Shown piece after piece: positions 37,801-48,492 of a stretch of 64,000 nucleotides of DNA. The position numbers and the translations under genes were made by a program. The notes under the pieces were generated by a model, which worked only from the letters and a program-made list of their open reading frames with translations, was not told where the DNA came from and searched no databases. The first letter of the stretch is position 1; every line of letters starts with the position of its first letter. The DNA is from Bryopsis sp. KO-2023 (taxonomy: Eukaryota > Chlorophyta > Ulvophyceae > Bryopsidales > Bryopsidaceae). Location of the stretch: assembly GCA_030272585.1 (NCBI GenBank), contig BSYQ01000005.1:3286001-3350000 (forward strand). The letters run 5' to 3'.

Positions 37801-39323
37801 TTTTTAAATCATATATGTTTCCCAAACCTGAAATTAATCCCCCACGCCTTTTCAATATCCATTTCTTTCCCAGCATTCATCGTTTCAATTGTTTCTTAAA
37901 ACAGCTCGATTCCTAATCCATTTATCACCAACTCAAAACATATATACACTCGTATAGCACTCACCCTTCCCAATCTTTCTCGGCCACGCAGCACCACTGC
38001 GGATTTGATTCGACCGGATCCCTCTTCTTGGGAAGCATTGGGTGGATATTGAGGCTACAAAAAAGGTCATCACCAAAACGTGGTTTTACACAACAGCAAT
38101 TTTAAAAAATCATATAATTTAATCTAAATTATGCTTTCGAAAATATTAAAAAGGCCGGGAATTTGGAAGAGGAGGGGAGGAGGGTGGTTTTATGTTCAAG
38201 GGTATCAAGACCTTGTTTACTTTTTTTTATTCACTTAATAAATGAATTAAAAAAAAAAGAAAAAATGCAAGGAGATTACAAAAAAAAAAGGGTCATGAAA
38301 GGTGAGGGTGAATTCCAAGTTCATTCAGCACGCTTAATTTTTTGCCATAATTTTTTTGGACGACAAAAGAAAAAAAAATAAAACACAGAAAGCAAAAAAG
38401 AAACAATTCGATGTTGGATAGAAGAAGAAAAAAATAACAAATTGCATTCCATAAAAGAATCACTGCCACCACCGTTCCTAAAAGCAGCCCTCCACTTTTT
38501 GGTTTGGTTTGGTTTGGTTTTTTTGCTGGAGACCTGTTCAAAATTGGCACCTCGACCACCAGAGAATCCTGTGGAATTGCCTCGGCCCCCATGAAAACCC
38601 CCTTGGAAGCTTCCTCCCTGGCCAAACCTTCCCCCTAAACCTCGGCCTCTTCCCCTACCCCGACCTCGACCACTCAATTCTCGAAGCTGTCTGTTTGTCT
38701 GTTTGTTTACACAAAAAAGGGAAAAAAAACCTCAAAAACAAAAAGATCAAGTTGGTGCCATGGCTTTACCCATGATGAGGTGTGCAACATTTTTTTTTAA
38801 TTCTTTTTTGTTGTGAGACATGCATTTTTCCTCGTCTTATTTACTTTGTTTTTTTTGGATAAACATGAATGCATAGTCTGACATGTAACAAAATCCTTTG
38901 TGGTGACCGACCTCAACTTTGGAAACCAACTAAAAACAAAAAGTAATAAAAAAGCACTCCTCGGCTGGAGCGGTTACGAAAAAGTGTAACAACGTTCAAA
39001 GCTTTTTTTTTTCTTTTTTCAACACCGAGCCATCATACACCAGAAAAAAAGGTTTCGGTTGGGTAGACGACCACTCAAAAATACCAAGCCTCTAGTATAA
39101 ATCCCTTTGAACCCGTTCGCAACGGATCGACGAGGGGAACAATCGTTCGCCACGACCGCATTGTTTACAGCAGGGACGGAGCCATGTTTGGATGTAGAAC
39201 GTTTGGCTTTTGGTGTTGATTAAAGAATTCGAGAAAGACGACCCAAGCAAAAAAACACACCTCGAACCTACGCTCACGGAGACTTTTCAAGTCTTCTTGT
39301 AAACTCGTGACGTCCAAATCCAT
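34818..39323 (-). CDS. PNN: Pinin homologue (splicing / exon-junction associated)
   Basis: Pinin is a nuclear-speckle protein tied to the exon-junction complex and mRNA splicing. Ten exons: 34818..34884, 35214..35268, 35495..35735, 36208..36421, 36933..37067, 37429..37553, 37965..38054, 38534..38686, 38912..38929, 39261..39323; 386 aa with closing phases. The N-terminus MDLDVTSLQEDLKSLRERR is a short coiled coil, followed by an RGG-rich block (SGRGRGRGRGRGLGGRFG). The pinin/SDK/memA domain holds KKRNRRMFGALLGTLQQF, the helical EED-KFKES...QKRQDALNKAEER region and FIKTETGPPLLWLPGKH. A Glu/Lys coiled coil and acidic end (SDDLIDDIA) close it. Two oddities: an 18-nt microexon (38912..38929) and a GC-AG intron, its donor AAAAAG|GCAAGC, at 36422-36932. 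The long SR tail of animal pinin is absent. Confidence 0.88.
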
Positions 39324-39695
39324 CCTACGCCCCGATCGCCTCCCTGGCGTTACTCGCTTTTTCGGGATTTTTTTTTCCTCGCTTTTTCGGGCTTTTTTTT
39401 CCTTTTTTTCCCTGCTCTTCTTTTCGCTTTGCGGGAATTGGGCGCGCGCGCTCCAGTGCTTGCTAAAAGGAAATATTGTCGTCTGGAAAACCAAATGCAT
39501 TTCATCCAGTCTTGACTAATCATCTTTCTTTTTACTAATGGTTTTTCAGTCACATTTTGCAGCTTCACCATCAAGCCAGTTTTCGACAGGGGAGAAAAAA
39601 AAAAGGCGAGGAGGTCGGTTTTGGCTGCTTTTTTTTTCCTTCTTTTGTTGTTCCGTAGAAATTGAACGGTCGCCGCCAGAAAGAAAAAGACCGGC
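39324..39695. promoter_or_regulatory. Divergent promoter between pinin and QTRT2
   Basis: 372 bp separate the two start codons in head-to-head orientation. No TATA box is evident; both promoters are placed here from geometry. Confidence 0.4.
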
Positions 39696-42600
39696 ATGTT
39701 TCGCGTGACCGGCGAGTGTGGGGTCGCTCGATGCGGGTTGCTTGGAACGTCGGGGGGATCCATCCCCACGCCGGCGATGTTGATTTCTGCTTCCCACGGG
39801 GACACGCACACCTTGACGCCCGACTCGATGGAAAGGCTGGGGCCTGTGGGTTTGATGATCAATCCAATCGATTTGTGAGTGTCATGAAATTTCAGAATCC
39901 CCAATTCTCAAAAAAGGAACTTCGAAGCCATGAGAAACCAATTGAAACCAATTGAGTGATGAAGGCACCACCGCTATGCTCATACGAACAAACAAAGCTT
40001 TTTCTTTTTTTCTTTTCTCTTCATTTCGTTTCGTTTTGCGTTCTTGATCGAAACTCCGCATCCCACCCACAATTCAGTAATATTGTTTTTTCCTCACCGG
40101 CAAATCCGCAACTCTTGATTGATCAGATCGATCGATTGATCGACGATGGGTGTGGATGGTTCTGTGACAGCATCGATTGTCCAAGACTGGAAGCCGTGGT
40201 GCAAAACAGCAGTGATGTAAGGAAATTCTGGGCGCTTTCCTCGCCTTGCGTGGTTTCTATCCCTCGAGATCCCACTGCTTTCGAATACGGAGTCAAGCCA
40301 AGCAGCGACCAAGGAGCCCATGTCATGGCACACACGGGTGGAAAACTGGTAAATTTCTTTTCAAGTTTCGTTACTGTTACTGTTACTGTTATCGTTATTT
40401 TTTTTTATTTTTTTTTTTGGGGGGGGGAGAGTTGCTTGGCTTTTGCTTTCATATTGTGGTTTGGGAAAAGAATAGTGGACACCAAATGTAGAATGACCAT
40501 CAAATTTTTTCCTTTTTTTTTTGGGGGGGGGAGGGGCATTGGAGCAATTTCTTTCAATCTTGTCTGTCTGTCATGTCAGGTGAATTTTATTTTTTTTCAT
40601 TCTTTTCTTGTTGTTGTTTTTTGGTTTCTGCAGATGCTGAATTCTGTCTTTTTATCCATCAATGAAGCGTTGCGACCAGACATTCTGATGTCATTATGCG
40701 ACGATGTAAGATTTCACATAATTTTTTTCAATTTTCTATCCTTTTTTAATTTAATCTTTTTGGGGGGAAGGTTAGTTTTGTTTTTGTGGCACAGACACTC
40801 AGTTGTCCGTATGTCACATATGAAAACACAATTTTTTTTAAAATGTATTTTCTTTTAAATTGAACTTTATGGCAATTGTTTCTTTGAATATATATATATA
40901 TTTTTTATTTTTTTTTGGGTGGGGGGTGGGGGGTGGGGTACATGTTTGAAAGAAACAGTGAAAAAACTCTTGCGGATGAAACAAAGCATTCATTTTCAAT
41001 TAAAAGCAGGGTTTTTTTTTTTTCGGCCATGGTAAAAAAAGAAAGAAAGAAAGCACAGATATAAATTGAACACATAAAATGCAACAGTCTCAAAAGAAGA
41101 CTGTCTTTTTCTTCCCTTTTCCTTTTCTATTTTCAGTCCAACCACTGGAGTTTGTATAAATTAGAATTATCATGTGCAGCATCACGATAATTTTTTTCGC
41201 TTTTAGATTCCGGCAAATTCATCGAAAAGAAGAATAGCTCTGTCGGTCAAACGGACATTCAAGGCAAGGTCAGTCTTTCCCTGAATTCCTTCACTCACTC
41301 CACTCAAATCAGATTCTTTCTTTCCTGCTTCATATGGCTGGAAAAAGAACTAGGACTTTTTTTTGAATGCAATGCAGATACATATGAATATACATATTTT
41401 TTGTTTTTTATTTTTATATCATGAATCAATTGTATTTCTTTAATTTTTCAATTTTTTCAATTTTCCATTTATTTTTTTCTTTTCTTTCTTTTTTTTTCTT
41501 CCCTGCCAAGTTTTTCTTTTCATAAATCATTCCATCTGCATGGATCCGACGCTTGTCCTGGAAGCTTTTGGCTGGTCAATGGAGGGGGAAAAAAAAAACC
41601 CTGGAAAACAAGCACTCAACTGTTTTTGTTTTTTTTTGTTGCACGACGCGTGCATGTACAGATAGACATTGATTTTAAAAAATAGTGCATGCGTTTTTTG
41701 CAGTGGCTAGATGACTGTCTGGAGCATGCGAAAACAAAAGACATGAATTCAAAGGTCTGGGGTTCGATAACAGGTGCATCCAGTGTCGAGCAAAGGGAAA
41801 GATCGGCAAAACAGGCCGCAAGTCGAGAAGTTGATGGTAAAAAAAAGAAAATTCACGTGGAATATTAAAAAAAAGAAGACGACGTTGGAAAGAAAGAGAA
41901 CATGGAAGAAGGGTTTTTTTTCCCTCATGATTTTTTCTCATTATTTTATGTATTTTTAGGAAAATAGGAATAGGGTGTATTTTTTTTGTTGTTTGTCTTT
42001 TTGGGGGGGTTCTGCAATTACGAATCTTTTTCTTGCAGGAGAAATATTGACAGTTATTTTTCACTGTTAGATATGGTTGGTTCGATTGTCAATCGATATC
42101 ATGGATGTGTACATGTATGCATGTTTGTTTTTCTATAAATAACTTTTTTTTTTGGCATAGGATTCGTGCTGTGTGGGTTTGGAACTGGGGAGGCCTTTGA
42201 AGAAAGACCTTCTCTGTGGAAAACAATCATGGACGAACTCCCCCCAGAAAAACCCAGAGCTATAGTTGGCATGGTAAGAGGCTGGGTTTATTTTTCTTTA
42301 AATTTCCTCCTTACATGCTGATCGCTTTTTGTTCTTCTTTCCAGATGTAGCAAGGTGAAGCCGAAAGACCTCATGTATATATGTATATATATATGTTTTG
42401 TATGCGATTGTGATTTGGGCCCACTCGGATTTGTGTTTTTTTTCACCTGATTTTTTTTCCCAATTTTTTTGATTACGTAAGTATTAGTCATCCCGATTGT
42501 GAACAAACTCCCCCATCACCGTTTCTGAATTTTTCATGCTCCCTCCCATTATTAGAAAACCAAAACGAAATTTTATCAATTTTTTTTTTTTTTTAAAACG

Positions 42601-43400
42601 GAATTTTAACAATTTCATCAATAAAACCGGGTTTTTTTTTTTCCTCGGCTTCTACACTTTGTTGTTTACTATTTTAAAATTTTTTGGATTGTTTTTAGTA
42701 ATTTTGGTTTTTGTCTTCCCAGGGAAATCCCGATGAGATTTTGGCAGCCGTAGGAGCTGGGATTGATTTTTTTGACGGGGCTTATGTAATCAACACATCG
42801 CGGGCTGGTTATGCTTTGACTTTCCCGCTCGATTTTGAGGACAGCGCTGCCTGGTCATCGTTGAATGCAGAATTGGAGCTAGGGGAGGATGATACGAAAA
42901 TCAATATGCTATCTCTCAAACACAGGTGTGACGGCTTTTTGATATATTTAATTATTCATTTATTTATTCATGCATTATTATTATTTAGTTTTAACCTTTT
43001 TTTTTGGCGGGGGGGGGATGGGAGAGAGTCCCTCGAGAATTCATAGATAGGATTTTTTACCTTAGTGTTTGCACTTGTATCGAATTCAGAAAAAAATTGC
43101 TGTTCTTATTTTTCTCTTTCCTTTTTTCAGTTGATTTTTCTTTTTTTCCCCAGGTTGGATTCTTCCCCTGTCTTGAAAGGGTGCGAGTGTTACTGCTGTC
43201 AGCGCCACTCTCGAGCATACATACACCACCTCATTCAAACCCACGAAATGCTGGGGTCGGTGCTGCTCCACATGCACAACACCCATCACATGTTGAAATT
43301 TTTCGAATCGGTCCGATCATCCATTCATAATGGTGTTTTCTCAGAACACGTGGAAAAACTGGCATCCAGAAGAGCCAACTTTTTGGCCAAAAGATCTTAG
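39696..43400 (+). CDS. QTRT2: Queuine tRNA-ribosyltransferase accessory subunit 2
   Basis: Non-catalytic partner of QTRT1 in the enzyme that inserts queuine into tRNA wobble positions. Exons: 39696..39874, 40078..40348, 40634..40705, 41207..41263, 41704..41836, 42161..42273, 42723..42925, 43154..43400; 424 aa with closing phases. TGT-fold landmarks: CGVARCGLLGTSGGSIPTP at the N-terminus, INEALRPDILMSLCDD, WLDDCLEHAK, GFVLCGFGTGEAFEERPSLW, ELPPEKPRAIVGMGNPDEIL and GAGIDFFDGAYVINTSRAGY. The C-terminus has the zinc motif CECYCCQRHSRAYIHHLIQT with a downstream His. FFDGAYVINTSRAG in place of the catalytic Asp context of QTRT1 and overall wording fit QTRT2. The intron after 41263 uses a GC donor (GCAAGG). 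Introns carry repeated T-run/G-run composites. Queuine use is generally reported missing from land plants, so the gene marks an algal or protist-grade host. Confidence 0.92.
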
Positions 43401-44350
43401 CCGATTTTTGAAGCGTAAATGATTGTGCTGAATTTTGGTCAAGTGTGGGAAGCTGTGTGTTGGTTTCTTGTGGGGATGACAGGTTGCGTAGCATGGGGAG
43501 GAGAGGCCAGTGAATGGGGTTTTGACTCAGGAGTGGGTGGGTTGAGTGGGAAGTTTTCGACACCAATCAAATTGTTTCGTTTTGTTTTTGACGATGTTTG
43601 CTGATGGCAAGAAAGTCTTCCATGGTAGAAATTACGAGCACAGGAGAGGGGGGGGGGGGGGCAATGGGAAGATCGTCCAACTTCACACTTACTACAAGAA
43701 AAAGTGAGCAATGACTGCATTTTGCGAGAGGAGGTTGCACACCTCCATAATGTTGGAAGATGAATCGAAATTAAAAACTCTTCAAATTGAAATCGAATCT
43801 GCAAAATGTAAATACAGGAAGCTTGTTTTGTATTTATTCTGATCATCCAACAAGTCACCAAACGAAAAAACAACAGAAAGCATAATAACCAAAACAATTA
43901 CAAATCACATAGTGAAACCGGTCCAGCAAGCGATGAAAAGCAAGTTTTAGCCACGCCTGCTCTACCACTGTAAGCGTCCTTATCAGCGCTCGCCACATGA
44001 AAAAAGCAGTTCCGGACAGCATCATGCCAAAAAGCCAATAAGCTACCCCACACACACTCCACACATAATTGCATGATCACCAACCACAAGCCATGTATTC
44101 AAAGTTCAAGCTAGCTCCCCCAGGAAAGTAGAACTTTCGATAAGGCACACCTCGACCTGCCACAACCAAACAAAAGTTTTGTACTTATTGGCAGATCTTT
44201 TAAGCAAATTTACAACGTTGTCTTTCGTTCTCGAGCAAGGAAGGGCACTTCACGAAAAGGCCACCGCCAATGAGTCCAGCGTTCTCCTGCCAGCGGTTGA
44301 AAGTGGCTCGCGTCGGACAGGAAAAGTTGCAACTAACCTTGTCTGTGCAG
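43401..44350. other. Gap downstream of QTRT2
   Basis: Contains the QTRT2 3' UTR and unassigned sequence. A G run lies at about 43649-43660. No gene supported. Confidence 0.35.
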
Positions 44351-44352
44351 TA

Positions 44353-45074
44353 TAAGAACAGGCTCTTCGCCGAGCATCACAAAGCAACGACTGGTGTGCT
44401 ATCATTTTGGCCTTCCTCGCACTCGTGGCGCCGCCAAAAGCTTTAGCAGGTTTGGAGCCTAGGAGCCCCCTCTCTGCTCGACTTGAGGCGCAAGCTGTCG
44501 TTCCGTTTTCCTGTCCTGGCTGGGACGTCCCTCCTTAGATTCGCATGTGCCTGTTCCAGGCCGACGCCTCTGTCAGACCTCAACCATTTCCTGCCAGCTC
44601 TTTGGCTTGGTGAGCCTCGTGGTAAAATCGGGTTCGTGCAAGGGCTGGGCCGCAGCGAGTTGCAACGTATGATTCCAGCCAGTGCTTCCGCTTGTCCGAA
44701 GCGTTCGCAAAGGTGAGCTCTTTTTCTGGAACGCATGTCGTCTTCTTCCCAGAGGTTGCTTGTCCTCTTCCCCTCAGAGGACGCTTCCTCCTTGTGCTGT
44801 GCAGGTTTCCTGTGATGGCCAAGGATTTGGATGCGGGTTCAGTGTAGCCCGTGGAGATTCCTTTGCAACAGCGTATGCAGAGGCTTTCGCTCGAGCCGTT
44901 GCGGTTGCAGCTGGTGGTGCTTTGAGCGCAGTGTGCATGGGAGACCTGACTGCTATAGCAGTAGGATTTGCGCAAGCCGCTGCTGAAAGGAGCACCAGGG
45001 CGTGTGTTATTAAGGGAGCGGAACAGCCGAGGCGTTCCGCTCCGAGTTCGTCCTCTCAGCAACGACAGCCATAG
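44353..45074 (+). CDS. Ala-rich candidate secreted protein, partly resolved
   Basis: The last exon is 44805..45074, after a clean acceptor (GTGCTGTGCAG), and the preceding exon ends at 44712 before GTGAGC. Together they read SSQCFRLSEAFAK then VSCDGQGFGCGFSVARGDSF, followed by a helix-prone Ala/Val block (AYAEAFARAVAVAAGGALSA) and a Ser/Gln-rich end. Upstream, near 44402-44460, a hydrophobic stretch WCAIILAFLALVAPPKALA looks like a signal-peptide core, and TATAAG lies at 44353. I could not join these pieces to a start codon, so the 5' part is open. No family recognised; the repeated EAFA words suggest a low-complexity structural protein. Confidence 0.4.
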
Positions 45075-45907
45075 CTGATGCCTGGCCATTGCGACATCAG
45101 AAGTTTGCACATGTTCGCGCTGTTATCCATTTTTCTATCATATTTAATCACATCCATGTGATCATGAACAAAACTGGAGTGTCTTCAATACATGTACAGG
45201 CGAACTGAGTACTGACTCCGAGTGTGGAGTTGATGGTGAGGGAAGCTCCAGCGCCATCAACGTCAACTTTAAATTAATTAATTTTTTTATTTTTTAGTTT
45301 TATTTTTGAGATTCTGTTTTGTTTTTTGGACGGGTTTCTCGATTTTCCGCAATAGAAGCTGATTACACATGTCCGTTTTTATTCACAAATATAAATCCCA
45401 GATGCATACAACTGTCTAACCCCTATCAAAAGAAAATGAATCAACATGAATGTGGCAGCGCTCCAAAAAAGCAAACCCTTGCGATCGATGCAAAGAAAGA
45501 GAAATCTGTTGCCATTCCCGTTCTACCACCACTGAAAACGGGAGATGTTGAATAATTGCTAACGACCGAGAGAAAGAACGAACCAAAAGCTGACAATCAG
45601 AAGAAAACCCCCCAAAGGTCTCGGCCGAGCGATGCAAGGAAAGACTGCAGGATTCTTCGTGTGTAATCATGATTTGATTTGATTTGATTTGATTTGATTT
45701 TTACGATATCGTAAAAATCGATCAATCGAGAATCGTGAGTCTAACCCAACCTGCAAGTTTAATCTGGCTGCGTACACCTCCCTTTCGTACGTTGTTTTCG
45801 GCTGCGGAATACCCCCCTGCGACTATCGACGACTTGATCTACTGTTTACGCCTCCCCTCCCGTTTACAGAATATTTATAAATACATTCCTGTACCAGAGT
45901 AAGCGCG
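45075..45907. other. Intergenic region with TGATT repeat and 24-bp palindrome
   Basis: Contains a TGATT pentamer repeat at about 45669-45700, running straight into a 24-bp perfect palindrome centred on ACGATATCGT (45696-45719). A TATTTATAAATA stretch at 45872-45883 precedes the next gene. No gene is supported between. Confidence 0.4.
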
Positions 45908-48147
45908 ATGGAGCTCTTGCTGGTGGCTGTGGCGATCTTGGACTCGCTGGCCGCCCTCCCCCCCGCCTTGAACCTTTTGCGTCGACCGGTCGCGGACCCC
46001 CAAGAAGAGCTGGCGGCACTCGGGAAAAACGTCGAGACGATCCTCCTCGACAGTTTGTGTCAGGTAAGAATCTCGTGTTCAATTTTGTGTGCGACCGTGT
46101 TGATTGTATTTACGACCGCTCTGTGTTTACAGGTCATGTTCGGGGGGAACCTGCACTTTTGGAGAGACAAGGGGGGGCCGCCTGTTGTGGTGGTGGTGGA
46201 CAAGGGGGCGAAAAGATCGATCCTCGACCTCTTCAACGTTGGGATGCTACTTGTGAAAGCCAACCACGCCTTCGCCATTGCGGAGCCGTTAATAGATCTC
46301 CTCGCCCAGGTGAGTTGAGTGTGTGTCCGTGTATTGTTTCTATACGACTGTTGTGCGTGCGCCTTTTAAACGTCTGGGTGCGTCTGTATTGGGTGTCAGT
46401 GCGACCGTTGCTGTGTTTGATGTCACTGCAGCCGTCCGAGGTGCTGCCCCAGCCCGCGAAAGCGTCGGAGCTCCCTACCCAGCCGTCTAAGATGGGAAGA
46501 GCGCCGAAGATACAGGGCACCAAGGTGAAGGACATCAAGGGCTGGCTGGACGACGTCAAGGAAGTGAAGACGGACAAAGAAAGCCGAAAGGACGACAGGT
46601 GGCCAAACACCTCGAGTATCCGCTTTCTCACCAAGGTATGAATGCATGCGACCGCCCCTTTCATGTGTGCGCCTAATAAACGATTGTATGCGCACAACGT
46701 AAATATTCCGTGTGCGTCGTGTTGTCATTTGTGTCTGATTACAATGTGTGTGCGACTGTGGGGTCCCTCAGTTAATAAACGACTTTCACCCCCATGAGAC
46801 ATTCGAGGAGGGAGGCATCACGTTCAGGCGTCTGGCAAGCGAGCGCGGCATCAGCAACGGCATGATCGTGAGTGTCCGGAACAGAAATTTTGATGCTTTT
46901 GTGTGCCTCCATAATGTATGTGCGTGCTTTGGAAACGCGCGTGTGCGACCGGATATATTCTCCCTGCGACCGGATGCTTTTTCCGCATGCGATTAGTATG
47001 ATCGTTTGTGCGACTGAGCCTGTGTGCAATGCGACAGATCAGGGGCCTTACCGTCTCCGACGACAACTGTTAGGCCCGTTTCACTAAGCTTTGAGTGGAG
47101 TGGTGTTGTAGCTGAGACACAGGGGAAACACTTGAGACATACTTTCAGAGAATTGATTTTACACCGTTCTCTCAGAACTTAACCCCTAGAACCTGTACTA
47201 CCCCGTACTACATTCGTACTACAAAATGAGTGCGTTCGTATCAACAACCGAGCCCGGATCGCGGAGATCATGGAGAAGTCGCTCCTCCGCATCCTCTTTC
47301 ACGTGTAGAGTGTTAGGGGAGTGGTGGGCAACAGAACCCAGTTTAATCTAAGCTTCTCTGTTTTGAAGAGAAGGGTGAGCTACAGGTAAGAAAAACAAGT
47401 GTTCTTTTGATTTTTGTTCTTGCCTAATGAGTTATTGTGTGCGACCGTTTATGCATGCTGTGTGTTCGTGGTAAATTCATGTGCGACGTTACGGTGTTGA
47501 ACAGGAGAAAGCACAACAGACGCAACGTCATGGAGCACGCGACCGGGAAGCTCTCCTCGAGCATTCGCACCCCCTTCCCGGACAACGACCACTGGTTCAC
47601 CACCAACACACAGTGGACGGCAGTGGTGGACCAGATGGCGCAGGACTACGAGGAGTACGGGACGCTCTGCCGCGATACACCGGTACGACTTTGGTTTTTG
47701 ACGGTGCGACCGTCTAAAATGCCTCTGCGACCTGAAATAAAATCAAGCGATTGTGTTTGTGTATTGTGCAGATCCTCGAGCCGTCGCAGCCGGAGGGACC
47801 AGAGGACATCCTCGCCGGCAAGATGCCAGCCGCTGGCCCGGCTCCAAGCCATGAAGCACCTAACCTTGGTGAGAATTCATTTTGTTTCTGTGTGCTCCTT
47901 GTTGCAGATGATATGCGACTTTTGGGCAGGCCCGTAACGTGGGCCTTTGCACATGCATGTTCAATTGTCTACGTCTCTGGTATTTGTGTATGCGACCGTT
48001 GTGTGTGTGTGTGCGACTTCATTTATTTCTAATGTTACTTGTTTGAGTTTGTGTGCGACCTTGATTTCAGATGCCACGGGGGCCACCAACTCGGCTTTTT
48101 TGGAGACGGTGACAGCGACCGTCGTGCCGACGTCCCAACCCCAGTGA
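45908..48147 (+). CDS. Unknown multi-exon gene with TGCGAC-rich introns
   Basis: No recognised domain. Well-supported exons: 45908..46063, 46133..46309, 46432..46635, 46772..46867, 47505..47682, 47772..47868, 48071..48147. The first four are phase 0 and read MELLLVAVAILDSLAALPPA, then GGNLHFWRDKGGPPVVVVVD, LLVKANHAFAIAEPLIDLLA and FEEGGITFRRLASERG. An exon from 47038 can end the protein at 47073 (IRGLTVSDDNC, stop), giving 222 aa. Alternatively it splices on through 47231..47304 (RINNRARIAEIMEKSLLRIL) to the later exons, which read NRRNVMEHATGKLSSSIR and DHWFTTNTQWTAVVDQMAQD and end SQPQ. So this is one gene with alternative ends or two adjacent genes. Its introns carry the word TGCGAC 16 times, the exons none. 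Confidence 0.6.
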
Positions 48148-48492
48148 TACGGGCGAGAAACAATAGACAACAAAGACATTTGATTACACCGGGTAGCCTC
48201 TTAAATAGGCTCTAAATTCACAACAAAATTCCACCTAGTCACTGGAATTCCAAGGGAATTCCGTTCGACACTATCCCACACCCTACCACCTCAGCCTAAT
48301 CAGCTCCACCCCACTCCCACTCACCCAAACTGCACTCTCCCCCAAAGCAGGGCTCGAACCCGTGACCTCCCTGACCGGATACACCATCCAAAACACTACG
48401 CCACTGGCCTGGGGGTTCACAGTCTAATACGAGACCTTTCGTATTACCCAGCCGCAGTATGATCCAACGCTCCAGTCTGAGGCTGCTGCGAC
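48148..48492. other. 3' flank with tRNA-like sequence
   Basis: On the minus strand (about 48415-48335) an A-box-like AGTGGCGTAGTG is followed by a B-box-like CGGGTTCGAGCCC at tRNA spacing. Arms are imperfect, so a SINE or pseudo-tRNA is more likely than a working tRNA. Nothing else is seen before the transposon cluster. Confidence 0.35.

Noticed and set aside
37965-38054. Pinin starting at ATG 38038 in another frame (MLPKKRDPVESNPQW)
   Set aside because: The frame that continues from the upstream RGG exon in phase 0 reads GSGRIKSAVV and joins the next exon without shift, matching the pinin family.
39662-39955. Plus-strand frame starting MNGRRQKEKDRHV
   Set aside because: It overlaps QTRT2 exon 1 in a different frame; only the QTRT2 frame continues across the splice sites.
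41704-41800. tRNA-like A and B boxes (TGGCTAGATGAC and GGGTTCGATAAC)
   Set aside because: This is exon 5 of QTRT2; the reading frame (WLDDCLEHAK and following) explains it fully and the arms do not pair.
44580-45110. Minus-strand frame of 176 codons
   Set aside because: The plus strand has matching GTGAGC donor and GCAG acceptor plus a coherent Ala-rich protein; the minus frame has neither.
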